Source of the DNA: Costus lasius
Lineage: Eukaryota > Streptophyta > Magnoliopsida > Zingiberales > Costaceae
NCBI GenBank assembly: GCA_027563935.2
Contig: CM050453.2
Location: 83,984,665 to 84,048,664 of the forward strand
Reading direction: 5' to 3'
Length of the DNA: 64,000 bases
A program made the position numbers and the translations under genes. Shown here piece by piece: positions 33,335 through 45,442 of the stretch (positions within the stretch are counted from its first letter, which is position 1; each line of letters starts with the position of its first letter). The notes under the pieces were generated by a model. That model did not search any database. It saw nothing but the letters and a program-made list of their open reading frames with translations, and had not been told where the DNA came from.

Positions 33335-35150
33335 TGTCTCGTATTTTTATAGTCTTTTCGACTAGTATTTACATGCGAATCGAGACATAATATCATGCTT
33401 TTACATCTCTTTCTAGCTTATTTTATTGATTTTATTCAGAAGCTTCACTTTTTGTCTCATTCAATGAATACAGGACAATTCACTCACTTTTTGAGCTAAT
33501 TGGAAGCATATTTATGTTCCTAAGTGAATCAAGGACCATGACAAGAAATTTCGCTTCAAACGGGGCTAATTTTTTGAAATTACGGCCGAGGCCATAATCT
33601 GCGTTATGGCCATAATTCTCAGTTAAATTGCTAAAAAGCCCATTATTATGCAAGCGTAATCATACTTTGAAGACGTGCTCTTAATTTTCTCATTGGAAGT
33701 CATTTGGGCGAAGAAATCTTCAACAGACAACATTACAGCTATGGTCGTAATTTCTGCCTGCCCGTAATATTCCCACCGGCAACTTCTGGCGTCAAACTAT
33801 GGCCAGAATCAAAGTCGAGTCAAAGGCCAACATGCCCACAAAAATTCAGACGAAATGGAGTTTTCTACCAAAATTATGGGCGTGGCCATAATCTTCATTA
33901 CACCCGTAATCTTCACCATGCACATTAAATGGTTCGCATTAAATGACCATAACTCAGTCGTTTTAACTCCGTTTTGGGCGTTCTTGAAGTCAAAATGACG
34001 AGTATTTAAAGACCCATAATTGTATGAAGATTTGAAGAGTCGAAGAGCATCGGTGTCAGAATTACAGGCATGCCCGTAATTATAATTATGACCGCAATTC
34101 TCCCCTGCGCACCCAAATTTAAAACAGCCATAACTTTGTCATTATAGCTCCGTTTTTGACATTTAAGGTGTCAAAACGTAGCTAATTAAAAGCTCCATCA
34201 ATCCATGAGTTAATATTTGGGATCAGAATCCATATAAAGGGCGAAATACCCCTTGGAAACAAGATGAGTTCTAGTGAAGGGTTGAGACTTTGGTGAAAAT
34301 CTTGGGAGAAGAAAGAAGGCTCTTGTGCGCCACTCTAGAAGGCTTGAAGGAGAAGAATCGCTGCCCTTTTCTTGAAGAGTTTGCCTTCTTTTACCTTCTG
34401 TCTTCACTTTTGTATCTTCTTTCTTAGAGATTGTACTTAACGACGCTATGATAGCGTAATCTTTTTATCAGAACTAAGAGTGTAGTCTTGTTGTTTGTAT
34501 TTTATTATCGAACTTGTTATTTCAAAGCAAATGCAAATTTTACTTGTGCTTATTCGATCTGTGTTGTTTTACTACTAGTTTTGCTTTGATCATGCAAATA
34601 CTTTTCTTAGGCGCCGCAAGAAGGACCGAAAGGTGAATTGCGACGCTAGATCTGCCTTATCGATCATGCTCTGACCTGTCAAGAAATTGGGCAGGATTTG
34701 TATGAGGAATCTTATAATATCTCTGAACCCAATGGGTCAATCTAGGGACGGTTTGCCACGAAAGTAGGACGTCAATCTAGATTGATACCGGATTACACCG
34801 TCGAAAGAGGGTAATCTGTACCTTTTGATATTTCCTTGAGCACTTTAAGATTGCTTTGCTATAATTTTAACTTGTAAGAATTTAAGATCCTTCGACGAGA
34901 TGAACCTGATGTTCCGATATCTCTAACCCTGGTTTTCTTCACAAAGTTTTCTCTCGCTCGACTTGATTTACTTTAAGTTATATTTACTCTACTTTTCTGA
35001 AATCTAAAACCACTTAATCAATTGTCTAGCTATTAATCTGTAAATCTCTTGGTACTTGATCACTGTCCTTGTGGGTTCAACATCTTAAGTACTACACGCG
35101 ACGAAACCGTCACGCTTGTGGTTAGTTGTGCGTTAGTATGGCACACATCA
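33335..35150 (+). repeat. Athila-type solo LTR (about 1816 bp)
   Basis: It starts TGTCTCG and ends GGCACACATCA. Its order of motifs matches the LTR at 57150-58618: ATTCAGAA.CTTCACTTTTT near the start, GGCCGT/GGCCAT arrays (33570-34120), AAGGACCGAAAGGTGAATTG (34621), ACCCAATGGGTC, GCCACGAAAGTAGGA, GATACCGGAT and TCTGTACCTT. No internal region follows. The flanking pentamers (ATTAA, ATAAT) match only partly, so the insertion is old or the ends are off by a few bases. Confidence 0.75.
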
Positions 35151-35384
35151 ATAATTTACTTTTATATCATTAAAAAATGTATTATTACTAAATTAAATCG
35201 ATAAAATTTTATAGGATTTGTGAAACTAAAAACTGCTATTATATACATTACTTCATTAATTTTGGTAATAAAATATATATCTTACGGAGCCAAACATGCC
35301 TATTGGAGATGGAGGAAAAGGTTTGGTAATAACACATTTAAGGAGTATCTAATCTTAATATGCATCTACAAATCCTAGAGTCAC

Positions 35385-36985
35385 CTTAATAACAAGCTTC
35401 CACATGATGAACTTTGGTTCAACATGATTCAATCCACACTCCACTATAGATTTTTAAATCACAAGTCCAAAATATAAGCCACAACTATATTAACTAAATA
35501 CTCAATGTTCATAATTTGTAGATATCTAAATGAAAATTTCACTTTCTAAATGTCAGAGAAAATTATTTGATTGTGATTTTTAAATTTAAACACTATAAAA
35601 AGAAAAATTATTAACACTGAAACAATGTAAAAGTTTAACTAATAACAATTAAACATTGTAAAAAGGTGAACTAATGGCACTTGACTTTACTTTAATAACT
35701 TATGTCTTGATAATAGAAGTTAATGCATTATCTAAACTAAAAGATTTCATATATGTCAATCAAATATCTATTATCTATGTCAAATACATTTTCATAAATA
35801 ATTTGATTAGCCAGTTCTATTTTCCTATTACATTACATACATGAAATAGAACTTAAGAACAATATTATGATTATTAACAACTTATTCTAGTGCTACTTAC
35901 TAATGGTATAAATATTTTACTAATGCTTAGCTCATAGCATTATTAAGGCATATTTCAACACCTTACGTTGCTCAATGAACCGTAATAGTACCAAAAATAT
36001 TGTACAATGGATTAAAGAGATATTTGTAGCATGCATAAGATGATTGCAACACTTGCAACGTATTCTAAAAATATATTGTTAATTGTTATATTTTTTATAA
36101 TAATACTAGAAAATTATATAATGAATTTATAAGATGTTTTAAAAACTAGATAAGTATGTTTATCACTAGGAAAACTTTCAAATATATTGGATTAGGTTTA
36201 AAATAATAGTACTACTGTCTTAAAAATATCACATCAATAAACCATATATAAGAACGGGAACTTTTAATTTGTAATCTTGAATATAAAAGAAAACATTAAA
36301 AAAAAAATGGTGTCATCAAACTTGAGAAAAAAATATTTGAAATCTTATAAAATGATACACTTAATCCAACTAGTGTAGTCATATAGTTTAGAAATATTAT
36401 TAAAAAATTTCCACGTCTCATACAATTCTTTTGACTATGTGCATATATTTTAATATTTTTTTAAAAAAATCAATGCAAATGTAACAATTAAATATTTTAT
36501 TTAAATATAGAGCAAATCAAGGATAATAGACTTTTAAATTTGTGTAATTCAACATAATTTTATTTATGAACTATAGTGTTCTAATTTTGCTTAATGTGCT
36601 TGAAGGTTGAAAAATGATCCAATAACATTAATTTTTTTTATATAAAAAAAATCATATCACGTATTTAGATATTTTAATCATGTAACACTTGTTAATTGTT
36701 AGGCTAACTATAAAATGTATTCACAATTAGAAATAAGTTATTTAGTATGGTTGAGTGGTCTAAGTTGCCAAACTTTACGTTTTGGTCATGGAAAGTAATT
36801 ATGAATACACCTTAATTGCATTTTAAACACCTTAATAATACGAAAAGAATCTTTCATTAGTAGTAATGTATGTTTAGAACATCATAGTAATGCAAACAGT
36901 GCATTACATGTTGTGCCATTGGGAAGATGTCAAGTAACTATCGTTAAAAGTAGCAATGCAAGAAATATGGTATGTTATTTTCAAT
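35385..36985. repeat. Recurring AT-rich block, copy R3 (most complete)
   Basis: It begins AATAACAAGCTTCCACATGA TGAACTTTGG (compare 50926), continues through the shared 'ctaatggtataaatattttactaatgcttag' part, and ends with AGCAATGCAAGAAATATGGTATG just before the RLP 3' flank. A tRNA-Leu-like stretch lies at 36742-36790. No coding potential was seen. Confidence 0.65.
36742..36790 (+). pseudogene. tRNA-Leu relic, 5' half
   Basis: GTATGGTTGAGTGGTCTAAG and the following anticodon-arm region align to 52673-52715. The anticodon CAA has changed (CTTTACG). Confidence 0.5.
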
Positions 36986-37142
36986 ATTTTGAAGAGGTAA
37001 CACACCTAACTAACAACAAGGCAGGAATATACGACAAATGAATTACTTTTGATTGTTCACTATTGTGTTTACCAGTTTAACTGTATGTTTTTTTTTATTA
37101 CATTCATAGCAACCGATATTATTTCCTTCAACGTTTGTGTTT

Positions 37143-37391
37143 TTTTTTTTTTATAGAAAAAGGGGGGGAAAGGAAGATCCTTAGGTTACATCAGTAAGGA
37201 GGAGAGTTGCCAAGTCAGGAGGCAGGCTCCCCTCAAACGAAAGACAAAGTTTGTGTACACGTGCATAATTGGCTACCAGTTAGCTGGCTCATTCCCCGAC
37301 CTTGGGGTAAAATTAAACTGGAAGACAGATCCTTGAGCTAAGTGGCGAATCTCAAAAAGAATGCTAGCATAGCTCAGGGAAGCAGGTGGCA
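37143..37391 (-). mobile_element. 5'-truncated LINE insertion with 9-bp target duplication
   Basis: TTTGTGTTT occurs at 37134-37142 and 37392-37400. The insert starts with a T run (poly(A) on the minus strand). On the minus strand it reads the end of an L1-type RNase H (ILFEIRHLA, FTPRSGNEPANWL) and a 3' untranslated tail. Only the last ~250 bp were inserted, as usual for target-primed LINE copies. Confidence 0.8.
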
Positions 37392-37399
37392 TTTGTGTT

Positions 37400-37575
37400 T
37401 GACAAACTGAATTCTACGATAGAGTTTTATGACTTGAGCCACATAGAAAATGTTGGATGTGGGACTTAATTGGAAAGCATTAGCCGAATTTTAGTTCTGC
37501 CAACCGGTTAGGTTGGCAAGATTTAGTTAAAGAAATAATACCTTTAAGAGAATTAGAAGAGAGATTAAGTGTAGT
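37400..37575 (-). pseudogene. RLP leucine-rich-repeat relic downstream of P2
   Basis: The stretch corresponds to about 11870-12110 of P1 (TGACTTGAGCCACATAG..., AAGAGAATTAGAAGAGAGAT, GGTTAAATGGCTTTCC) with deletions. It is the equivalent of the short relic downstream of P1. Confidence 0.6.
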
Positions 37576-37799
37576 TGGGTTAAATGGCTTTCCTATTTCT
37601 CCCACACGTTATGCCCATATTCTTCTTTAGTTGGTCATGCTCGTGTTTACTAATCAACGAATGTAATACTTGTAGCTTCCTGTGGAGTCTCTCTCATTAT
37701 ATATATATAAATTATAAGAAATATGAGGCAGTGACAAATTATAAGAAACAAATACCTCTTCGTTGGTACAAAAGCTAAAAAAAATAGTGTATTACGGAC

Positions 37800-40700
37800 T
37801 TGTCCTTCATCTATTTAGTCTTAACTTGATTATCACATAAGCTTTGTCATATATTCCGTCAACCATCAAGAATTAAAAGTTTCTCCAACCTTTGTTGAAT
37901 AATAGAATGACAAGCACACCCCATAGGCCCAACAGAAATCCAAGCGTTATAGCAAGATATTCTGGAAGCATTTGCAATGATCCTTCAAGCTCTTCATTTG
38001 TTGTAGTATAATTTCTATAACCAAAGCAACTCTTGTTAATAAGAGCTCCACATAGATTGACATTGCCTTCATAAATCGATGGATCTTGTAATGCCTGAAG
38101 TTGATAACCTTGAGGAATTACCTCGGATAAATTGTTATATGATACATTTAAATGATTCAAAGAGTTCAATGCTGACAAGCCTTAGGAATAGCTCTTGATA
38201 ATATATTGTGGGACAAATCTAGAGTTTCCAATGACTTCATTCCACCAATTGTATTTGGAATATTTCCTTTTAAATATTTTCTTGAAAGATTTAAAGTTTG
38301 AAGATCCTCCAAAAATCCCAATTCTTGAGGGATTTCACCAACTAGATTATTATTTGAAAGATCTATACTCTTCACAAGAAAAAGTGTATTTGAAACGCTA
38401 TATTCATTTCCCTTCGTTACTATTGCCACACTATCATTTTTTTTCAAAAGAAAAAGGAATGCCAATAATTTGAAATGTGGCAAAACTCATTATTCTTGAT
38501 CCAGAAATGATGGCACTGAGATTTCCTAATGAGTGTGGGATTGATCCAATTAAATTGTTATTGGCAAGGTCAATGATTTGAAGATTGCTCAATTGTCCAA
38601 TATCTACGGGGATTTCACCTGAAAACATATTTGATCGTAGCCGAAGAACTTTTAATTGCTACAAGCTTTGTCCAATCCATATTGGTATATTTCCAAAGAG
38701 TTTGTTATTGCCGATATCAAGAATTTGTAAGTTACTGCAATTTTGTACTGAGGATGGGATTTGTCCATAAAGCTTATTGTTATTTAAGTGCAATGATTGT
38801 ATCTGGTTGAATTTTCCAATGGAGCTTGTAATTTTTCCACTTAGATTATTGTTTTCCAAATAAATATATCCAAGATTGTTGAGCTCTGGACACTCACAAT
38901 GTGGAATTTCTCCAAATATTTGGTTGTGTGATAAATCTAAGATACATAAATATGTTAAATTGCAAATAGAGGGGGGTATTGACCCTAAAATGGAGTTAAA
39001 AGATAGGTCCTACATATAAGCTATCAGGAAGTATAGGAATTGGTCCTTCAAATAGATTAGAATATAGATTTAGAGCATATAAGTGTGTACAATTCTCCAA
39101 GGATAATGGTAGAGTACTAGTTATTTTGTTATAAGAAAGATCTATGGCGTTATATATAGAAGAAGCCCAAAACCAACTGGGTAAGTTTCCTTCAATGCTG
39201 GTGTTTGACAAACCCAAATCGGAAATAGAGTTTTGTGACTTGAGCCACATTGGAAATGTGCGTCCCAACTTTAGAGAATTTAATACAACTGATTCTAATT
39301 GGAAAGGTGGGTCCCAATTGTGGTCTATCATGATGGTAAGCAAGGAATTATAAGACAAGTCTAATGATTTTAAATTGTTTAGGTTTGCAAAATGGAGTGG
39401 TGTAATAACACATTCAAGAGAATTATAAGAGAGATCGAGTGTAGTAAGGTTGAATAGCTTTCCTATTTGGGTTGATATATTGCCATTAAGTGAATTTGAC
39501 CGGAGTGTTCTTAGACTAGTTAAATTTCATATTCCATTTGGTATTGTACCATGAAAACCATAAGAGAGATCAAGATAGTGAAGACTCGATAAATTCCCAA
39601 GCCATGAAGGAATTGTCCCACTAAAGTTGGATAAATGGAGATCAAGATGTCTCAAATTCTGAAATGAGCCAATGAATTTTGGAATTTGAGCACCGTTAAA
39701 ATCATTCCTGCTAAGGTCAAGATAGCGGAGGCTCAATAAATTCCCAAGTTGGGGAGGAATTGTCCCACTGAAGTTGGATGATTTAAGATTAAGATGCCTC
39801 GAAATGAACCAATGAATTCTGAAATTTGAGCACTGTTAAAATCATTCCTCCTAAGGTCAAAATAGCTGCTAAGGTCAAGATAGCAAAGGCCCAATAAATT
39901 CCCAAGCTGGGGAGGAATTGTCCCACTAAAGTTGGATGATTTGAGATCAAGATGCCTCAATTTCTGAAATGAACCAATGAATTCTGGAATTTGAGCATCG
40001 TTAAAATCATTTATGCTAAGGTCAAGATAGCGGAGGCTCAATAAATTCCCAAGCTGGGGAGGAATTGTCCCACTAAAGTTGGATGATTTGAAATCAAGAT
40101 GCCTCAATTTTTGAAATGAACCAATGAATTCTGGAATTTGAGCACCACCAAAATCATTCCATTTAATGTCAAGGTAGCGAAGGCTCAATAAATTCCCAAG
40201 CTGGGGAGGAATTGTCCCAATAAAGTTGGAGTAATGGAGATCAAGATGCCTCAATTTCTGAAATGAACCAATGAATTCTAGAATTTGAGCATCGTTAAAA
40301 TCATTTATGCTAAGGTCAAGATAGCGGAGGCTCAATAAATTCTCAAGCTGGGGAGGAATTGTCCCACTAAAGTTGGATGATTTGAAATCAAGATGCCTCA
40401 ATTTTTGAAATGAACCAATGAATTCTGGAATTTGAGCACCACCAAAATCATTCCATTTAATGTCAAGGTAGCGTAAGGCTTAATAAATTCCGAAGCTGGG
40501 GAGGAATTGTCCCAATAAAGTTGGAGTAATGGAGATCAAGATGTCTTAATTTCTGAAATAAACCAATAAATTCTGGAATTTGTGCACCGCCAAAGTCGTT
40601 CCAGCTAAGAGCTAAGCTTTCTAAATGTGTTAAAAGAGAGCAAAGATGGACTTAGCTTTTCAATATACAGAGCCGTGTTGTCCTCGTAATCATAAATGTA

Positions 40701-41003
40701 TGGATTTGGATTGGCAAGGTTGAGCTCCACGACATGTATGTTGATAGTTGTGGTATCATTATAGCACACCACCTCTTTCCATTGGCAGCAGTCATGTTGG
40801 CTATTCCATGATGCCAAACGGTTAGTGGGATCGTGGATGTTGGATTTGAAGGTGAGGAGGGCGTCTCTCTCTACATGTGAGCAGCCTTGCGTCGTTGTCA
40901 CCATCCTTGCTTCCAACAAGTCCAGAGTGCTAAGACTCGCGAGGCAGCAAAGCATGAAAAGAGAATAGTGGTAATGCAGGTGTGGAAGCATAAGCATCTT
41001 CAT
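37800..41003 (-). pseudogene. LRR receptor-like protein P2, multiply broken
   Basis: This is a paralogue of P1 of the same length and order. It has a signal peptide (ATG at 41003; MKMLMLPHLHYHYSLFMLCC), an LRRNT cap (ERDALLTFKSNI, HDCCQW), an LRR array, the island loop (VAIVTKGNEYSVSNT, about 38430), terminal LRRs and a membrane helix (ITLGFLLGLWGVLVILL, about 37890-37960). There is no kinase domain. Frames change near 40630, 40400-40480, 39735, 39530, 39000-39040, 38640, 38450 and 38175, and a TAA at 37873 shortens the tail. The N-terminal 130 codons are intact and contain the GA pair that P1 lacks. P2 is a clear pseudogene. Confidence 0.88.
39733..40560 (-). repeat. Array of 49-residue double-LRR modules in P2
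   Basis: Five to six 147-bp units (LRHLDFKSSNFSGTIPPQLG plus NDFNDAQIPEFIGSFQK) follow each other. Units two apart are most alike: 40080-40230 and 40370-40520 are almost identical. This suggests duplication of a two-module, ~290-bp block. Confidence 0.85.
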
Positions 41004-41053
41004 TGTTGTTATGCTTTGTGAATCGATTATTGCAGCGAGTCTCTCTGTAATGT

Positions 41054-41065
41054 CTATATATATAG
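41054..41065 (-). promoter_or_regulatory. Putative TATA box of P2
   Basis: CTATATATATAG lies about 50-60 bp upstream of the P2 ATG, in the same setting as in P1. Confidence 0.5.
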
Positions 41066-41274
41066 AATGAGTAAACCAATTAGAGTGCAGGTTATTATTA
41101 CTAAATATCTCTAGAAAGTCTTTATAAATGCATTAAGGATGACATGACATGAGTATAGGTCAAGTCTATCTTTTGTCATCTAAGTGGATGCTGACTCCAC
41201 GCTTCTTAATCACATGAGAAACATGCTATTATTACTTATGAGTGGGACAATAAGTGGGTAGGCCAACATGGTAT

Positions 41275-42230
41275 TATTGAATACTAACCACAAATATATT
41301 AATCAAATATTCAAAGCTCATAATTTACCTATATCTAAATGCTAGAGAAAATTATTTGATTGTGATTTTTTAATTTAAACACTATAAAAAGAAAAATTAT
41401 TAACACCTAGACAATGTAAAACATTAACTAATAACAATTGAACATTGTTAATAGGTGAATTAATGGCATTTAACTTTATTTTCAAAAACTTGTGTCTTGA
41501 TAACATAAGTTAATCCATTATCTAAACTAAAGAATTTCATATATGTCAATCAATTATCTGTGATCTATGTCAAATGAATTTCATAAATAATTTGAAAGCC
41601 ATTTCTATTTTTCATTTTACATTGCATACATGAAATAGTACTTTAGAACAACATGAAGATTAATAACAATGTATTCTAGTGCAGCTTGCTAATGGTAATG
41701 TGCTTTTAGAACACTACCAATGCTATGAATACTCTACTAATGCTCAGGTCATAGCATTAATAAGAGATATTTCAATACCTTACGGTGCTAAAAGCACCAT
41801 AATAGTATTAAAAATATATTACAATGGATTAACGAGATATTTGTAGAATGTATAAGATGATTTCATCACTTGCAAGGTATTCTAAAAACATATTGTTAGC
41901 TGTTATATTTTCTTAATAATACAACAGTATTATATGATGCATTTATACGATATTTTAAAAACTAGATAACTAAGTTTAGCACTAGTAAAACTTTCATTCT
42001 ATGAATTTACTTTAAAATAATAGTAATAAATATCACGTCAATGAGTCAACTATAAGAACAAGAACTTTTAATTTGCTGTTTTAAATATAAAAGAAAATAC
42101 TTTAAAAAATAATAGTATTTAAAATGTAAGTTTGTTGACCATGTGCATATATTTTAGTATTTAAAAAAAATGCAAAAGTATAAATTAAATCACTTATTTA
42201 AATATAGAGCAAATGTATAAATTAAATTTG
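41275..42230. repeat. Recurring AT-rich block, copy R4
   Basis: It is close to R3 throughout (for example 'tgctagagaaaattatttgattgtgatt' and 'tataagaacaagaacttttaattt'). It lies between P2 and P3, so the block and an RLP copy appear to have been duplicated together. Confidence 0.65.
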
Positions 42231-42499
42231 TGATATTGAGAAGATTCCAAACGCGGAATCGAAATGCTGCTGCTCTAATCTCATGCAATATTCTCCAAAC
42301 TCACAATTTTCTTTTGATTATTAAGTAAAAGATGCAATTATACAGCATCGTAATACATTTTCTATGAAACATGAGTCTCATAAAATTTATCTTCATTGGT
42401 ACAAAAGCAAAAAAAAGGAAAAAAAAATAGATACAAAGTAGTGATAGTTCTAAGAAACAAGTTTAGCTAGTTACAAGATTTCTCCCTATATTAGGGACT

Positions 42500-43135
42500 T
42501 GCCATCCAACTATTTAGCCTTAACTTAATTAACACATAAGATTTATCATATATTCTATCAACCATCAAGAAATAAAAGTTTCTCCAACCCTTTTTGAACT
42601 ATATAATGATGACCACACTCCATAGGCTTAATAAGTATTATACCAAAATATTTTGGAAGCATTTGCAATGAATCTTCATGCTCTTCATCTATTGTAGTAT
42701 AATTTTTATAACCAAAGCAACTCTTGTTAATTAGAACTCCACATAGATTGACAGTCTTCGTAAATTAGTGGATCTTGTAAATTGTTATATGATAGATTTA
42801 AATGATTCAAAGAGTTTAATGCTGACAAACCTTGAAGAATAGCTCCTGATAATATATTGTAAGACAAGTCTAGAGTTTCTAATGATTTCATTCCACCAAT
42901 TGTATTTGGAATATTTCCTTTCAAATAATTTTTTGAAACATTTAAAGTTTGAAGATCCTCCAAAAACTCAAGAGAATTTGGAATATTTCCTTTCAAATAA
43001 TTTTTTTGAAACATTTAAAGTTTGAAGATACTCCAAAAACCCCAATTCTTGAGGGATTTTATACTCTTCACAGAGAATGAGTGTATTTAAAAAGCTATAC
43101 TCATTCCCCTATGTCACTATTGTCACGCTATCACT
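42500..43135 (-). pseudogene. RLP copy P3, C-terminal fragment
   Basis: Only the last LRRs and the start of the C-terminal region remain (LKGNIPNTIGGMKSLETLDL, GLSALNSLNHLNLSYNN, then a frame-broken match to the P1 tail down to 42500). An internal duplication repeats the FLEDLQTLNVSKNYLKGNIPN unit around 42900-43040. Upstream, at about 43135-43200, the LRR sequence joins directly to promoter sequence, so at least 2.5 kb of the gene is deleted. Confidence 0.8.
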
Positions 43136-43199
43136 TTTTTTTCTTTGATAAAAATGCTTCCAAAAAGTGTAAATGAGATTAAACCCATTGTTGAAATGA

Positions 43200-43640
43200 T
43201 AAAAATGCTTCCAAAAAGGATTATTGCACCGAGTCTCTCTCTAATCGCTTTATGTAGATTGTGTAAACCAATAAGAGTGGAGGTTAGTGTTAGGTGGCTG
43301 CTATGCACTCTCCAGCATATAAATAATATACCTCTCAAGAAAGTCTTTCCAAAATGCATTAAGGATGACATGGCATGAGTATTGATCAAGTCATCTTTTA
43401 TCATCAAGTGGATGTGGACGCCACGCTTCTTAATCACATGAGAAACAAAATCTCTTGTACGATTTGCCATTAAGGACTCCTGTCGTCAACGGATGACTCC
43501 GAGTCCACGCCGAGGGGCAAATTCAACAAGTCAATCATCAAGCAAGTCTTTCTAAATGCATTAATCACATGAGAAACAAAATCTTTTGTACGATTTGCTA
43601 TTATTACCCACTCTTGTCGTCAAGGGATGACTCCGAGTCC
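43200..43640 (-). promoter_or_regulatory. Orphan promoter region of P3
   Basis: ATTGCACCGAGTCTCTCTCT...GTTAGGTGGCTGCTATGC matches the P1 upstream region (13745-13945). It is followed by a tandem duplication (about 43431-43500 and 43562-43640) of the AATCACATGAGAAACAAAAT...GACTCCGAGTCCACG segment. No reading frame is attached. Confidence 0.6.
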
Positions 43641-45437
43641 ACGATAGGTTATTGTCCTACAATTACTCGGTATACTTTGAACGAGTTTCACACCGATACT
43701 TCGGAATAAGTTATCAGTGATATACTTTTATAGTATGAGCGTATATAACTTTTGAGAGTTGAAAGCTAACATGACTGGGCGATGGTATTTTAGCCACGAG
43801 AAGAAAAAGATGATAGGAGTTCACTATCTCCGGACGCAGAGAACCTTCTCGACGTACTAAAGATCGACAATTTACACCACATAAAAGAAGTTGTCGGCAA
43901 AATAAGCACATTAGCCGAAATTCTGGGGTGAATTCCAGTTCCATGGGGAACATAAATCGAGTAAAGACAACGTGTTTCCTAATGAGCTCAGTAGACTAAA
44001 TGCCTTTATGTGCTGTACCCTATCCAAAGTGAAAGGGGATCTGCTAGGCAGAATAAAGACAGCCTCAACTTTTAATAGGGAGGATCAAAAGCTAAGTTCA
44101 GCAGATTATGTCGGGCATGATCCAACACTACTATCTGGGTCCAGATGACATTGTCATGGCCAGAGGCAATAGGCCACTAGTCCCATCAATGGGTGGACTA
44201 CGCCGGGAGCTACTGAGGGAGCTCTATGACAAACTTTGGGCAAGGCATCCAGGACAAAGGAGGATAGTTGTCCTGTCAGCACAACTGTGCTATTTTCCCA
44301 ATACGAGCACAAACATGGGGATGTATATCCGCACTTACCGAAATTGCCAGGAAGGTAAGATCGATCGGAGACTAGGGGCAGGGTTGTTACAACCACTGCT
44401 TGTTCCCGAGACGTCCTGGACAAGGGTGTCCAAGGACTTTATTGGTGGGTTTCCTACAGTTGATAGGAAAAGCTTAGTGCCGATAGTCGTGGATAGATTC
44501 TCCTTGGATGGAGTGTTTATCCTAGTACTTGAGCAGTGTACAGCAAGGGTTGCTGTAGGTTTATTCTTCTAAAATATGGTGAAACATTTTGGCATCCTAG
44601 TGGATATCGTGAGCGATAGGGATGCCCGTTGTTACTAGATGCTTTAGAACCACATTATTCAATAAGCATTGGTGCAAGTTAAGTTTCTCCATAGCCAGTC
44701 ATCCTTAGACGAATGGGCAAATTGAGCAGGTGAATTCTCTTGTGGAAGATCTCCCCCGTCTCTATATGATCGCTAGTCAGGGTGACTGGGTGAAGTGGAT
44801 CGATATGACATGGAATGCCTACATCTTGCAAAGGTCGTCATTCATAGGTCCTACCTCATTTGTGCTTCGAGCTAGTGTTAGGGAGTCAGCCCCTAACCCC
44901 TGTTGATGTGGTGCGAAGGGATTCCTGGGGGAAGTGCCCTGCAACTCAACGGGAAACTCTAAAACAAATCAATTCACTTCGAGAGGCTTGAGAGAGCTTG
45001 GATTTGGCTGCACAATGGATGTAAAGGTATGCCAACCGTTGACGTCAAGATGAAGAATTCGTCATGGGCGACTTAATTCTTCTCCGACCTACCTCGCAGA
45101 TCTGTAGGAAGATCTTGGTGAGGGAGGCTCACCAATGTCTTATCCGAAGATACGATGGTCCGTTTGAGATACTAAGTCGAGTGGGCTTAGTAGCATACCG
45201 TTCGAAACTCCAATAGAGAATGTAGGTACACCCTACATTCCAAGTGAACTTCGTGAGTAAGTTTCACAAGGATCCGGACGATCATTCTCGGTCATTTTCT
45301 TACCAAGCCACACCGATGGTTCAAACGGAGTTTGACCGAGGGATACGTGATATTTTATATCACTAGGTGTTGGGGCAAAGTAAGCTGATCGACGTACGGA
45401 GTTTCTCATCCGATGGGATGGATCCCCGATGAAGGAA
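43641..45437 (+). pseudogene. Ty3/gypsy chromovirus pol relic (RNase H end, integrase, chromodomain start)
   Basis: The plus strand shows decayed pol: LSRLNAFMCCTLSKVKGDLL (about 43990-44050), then an open frame 44108-44572 with the integrase zinc-binding domain and the start of the catalytic core (KDFIGGFPTVDRKS, VVDRFS). Two zinc ligands are changed to Tyr (LYDKLWARHPG and RTYRNCQ, where His and Cys are expected). Later, RRYDGPFEILSRVGLVAYR (about 45140-45200), HPTFQVNF and a chromodomain beginning (RGIRDIL, VLGQSK) are readable with stops and shifts. The 5' LTR, gag and RT are absent. The frame stops at 45437 where a solo LTR is inserted. Confidence 0.85.
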
Positions 45438-45442
45438 GCGAC

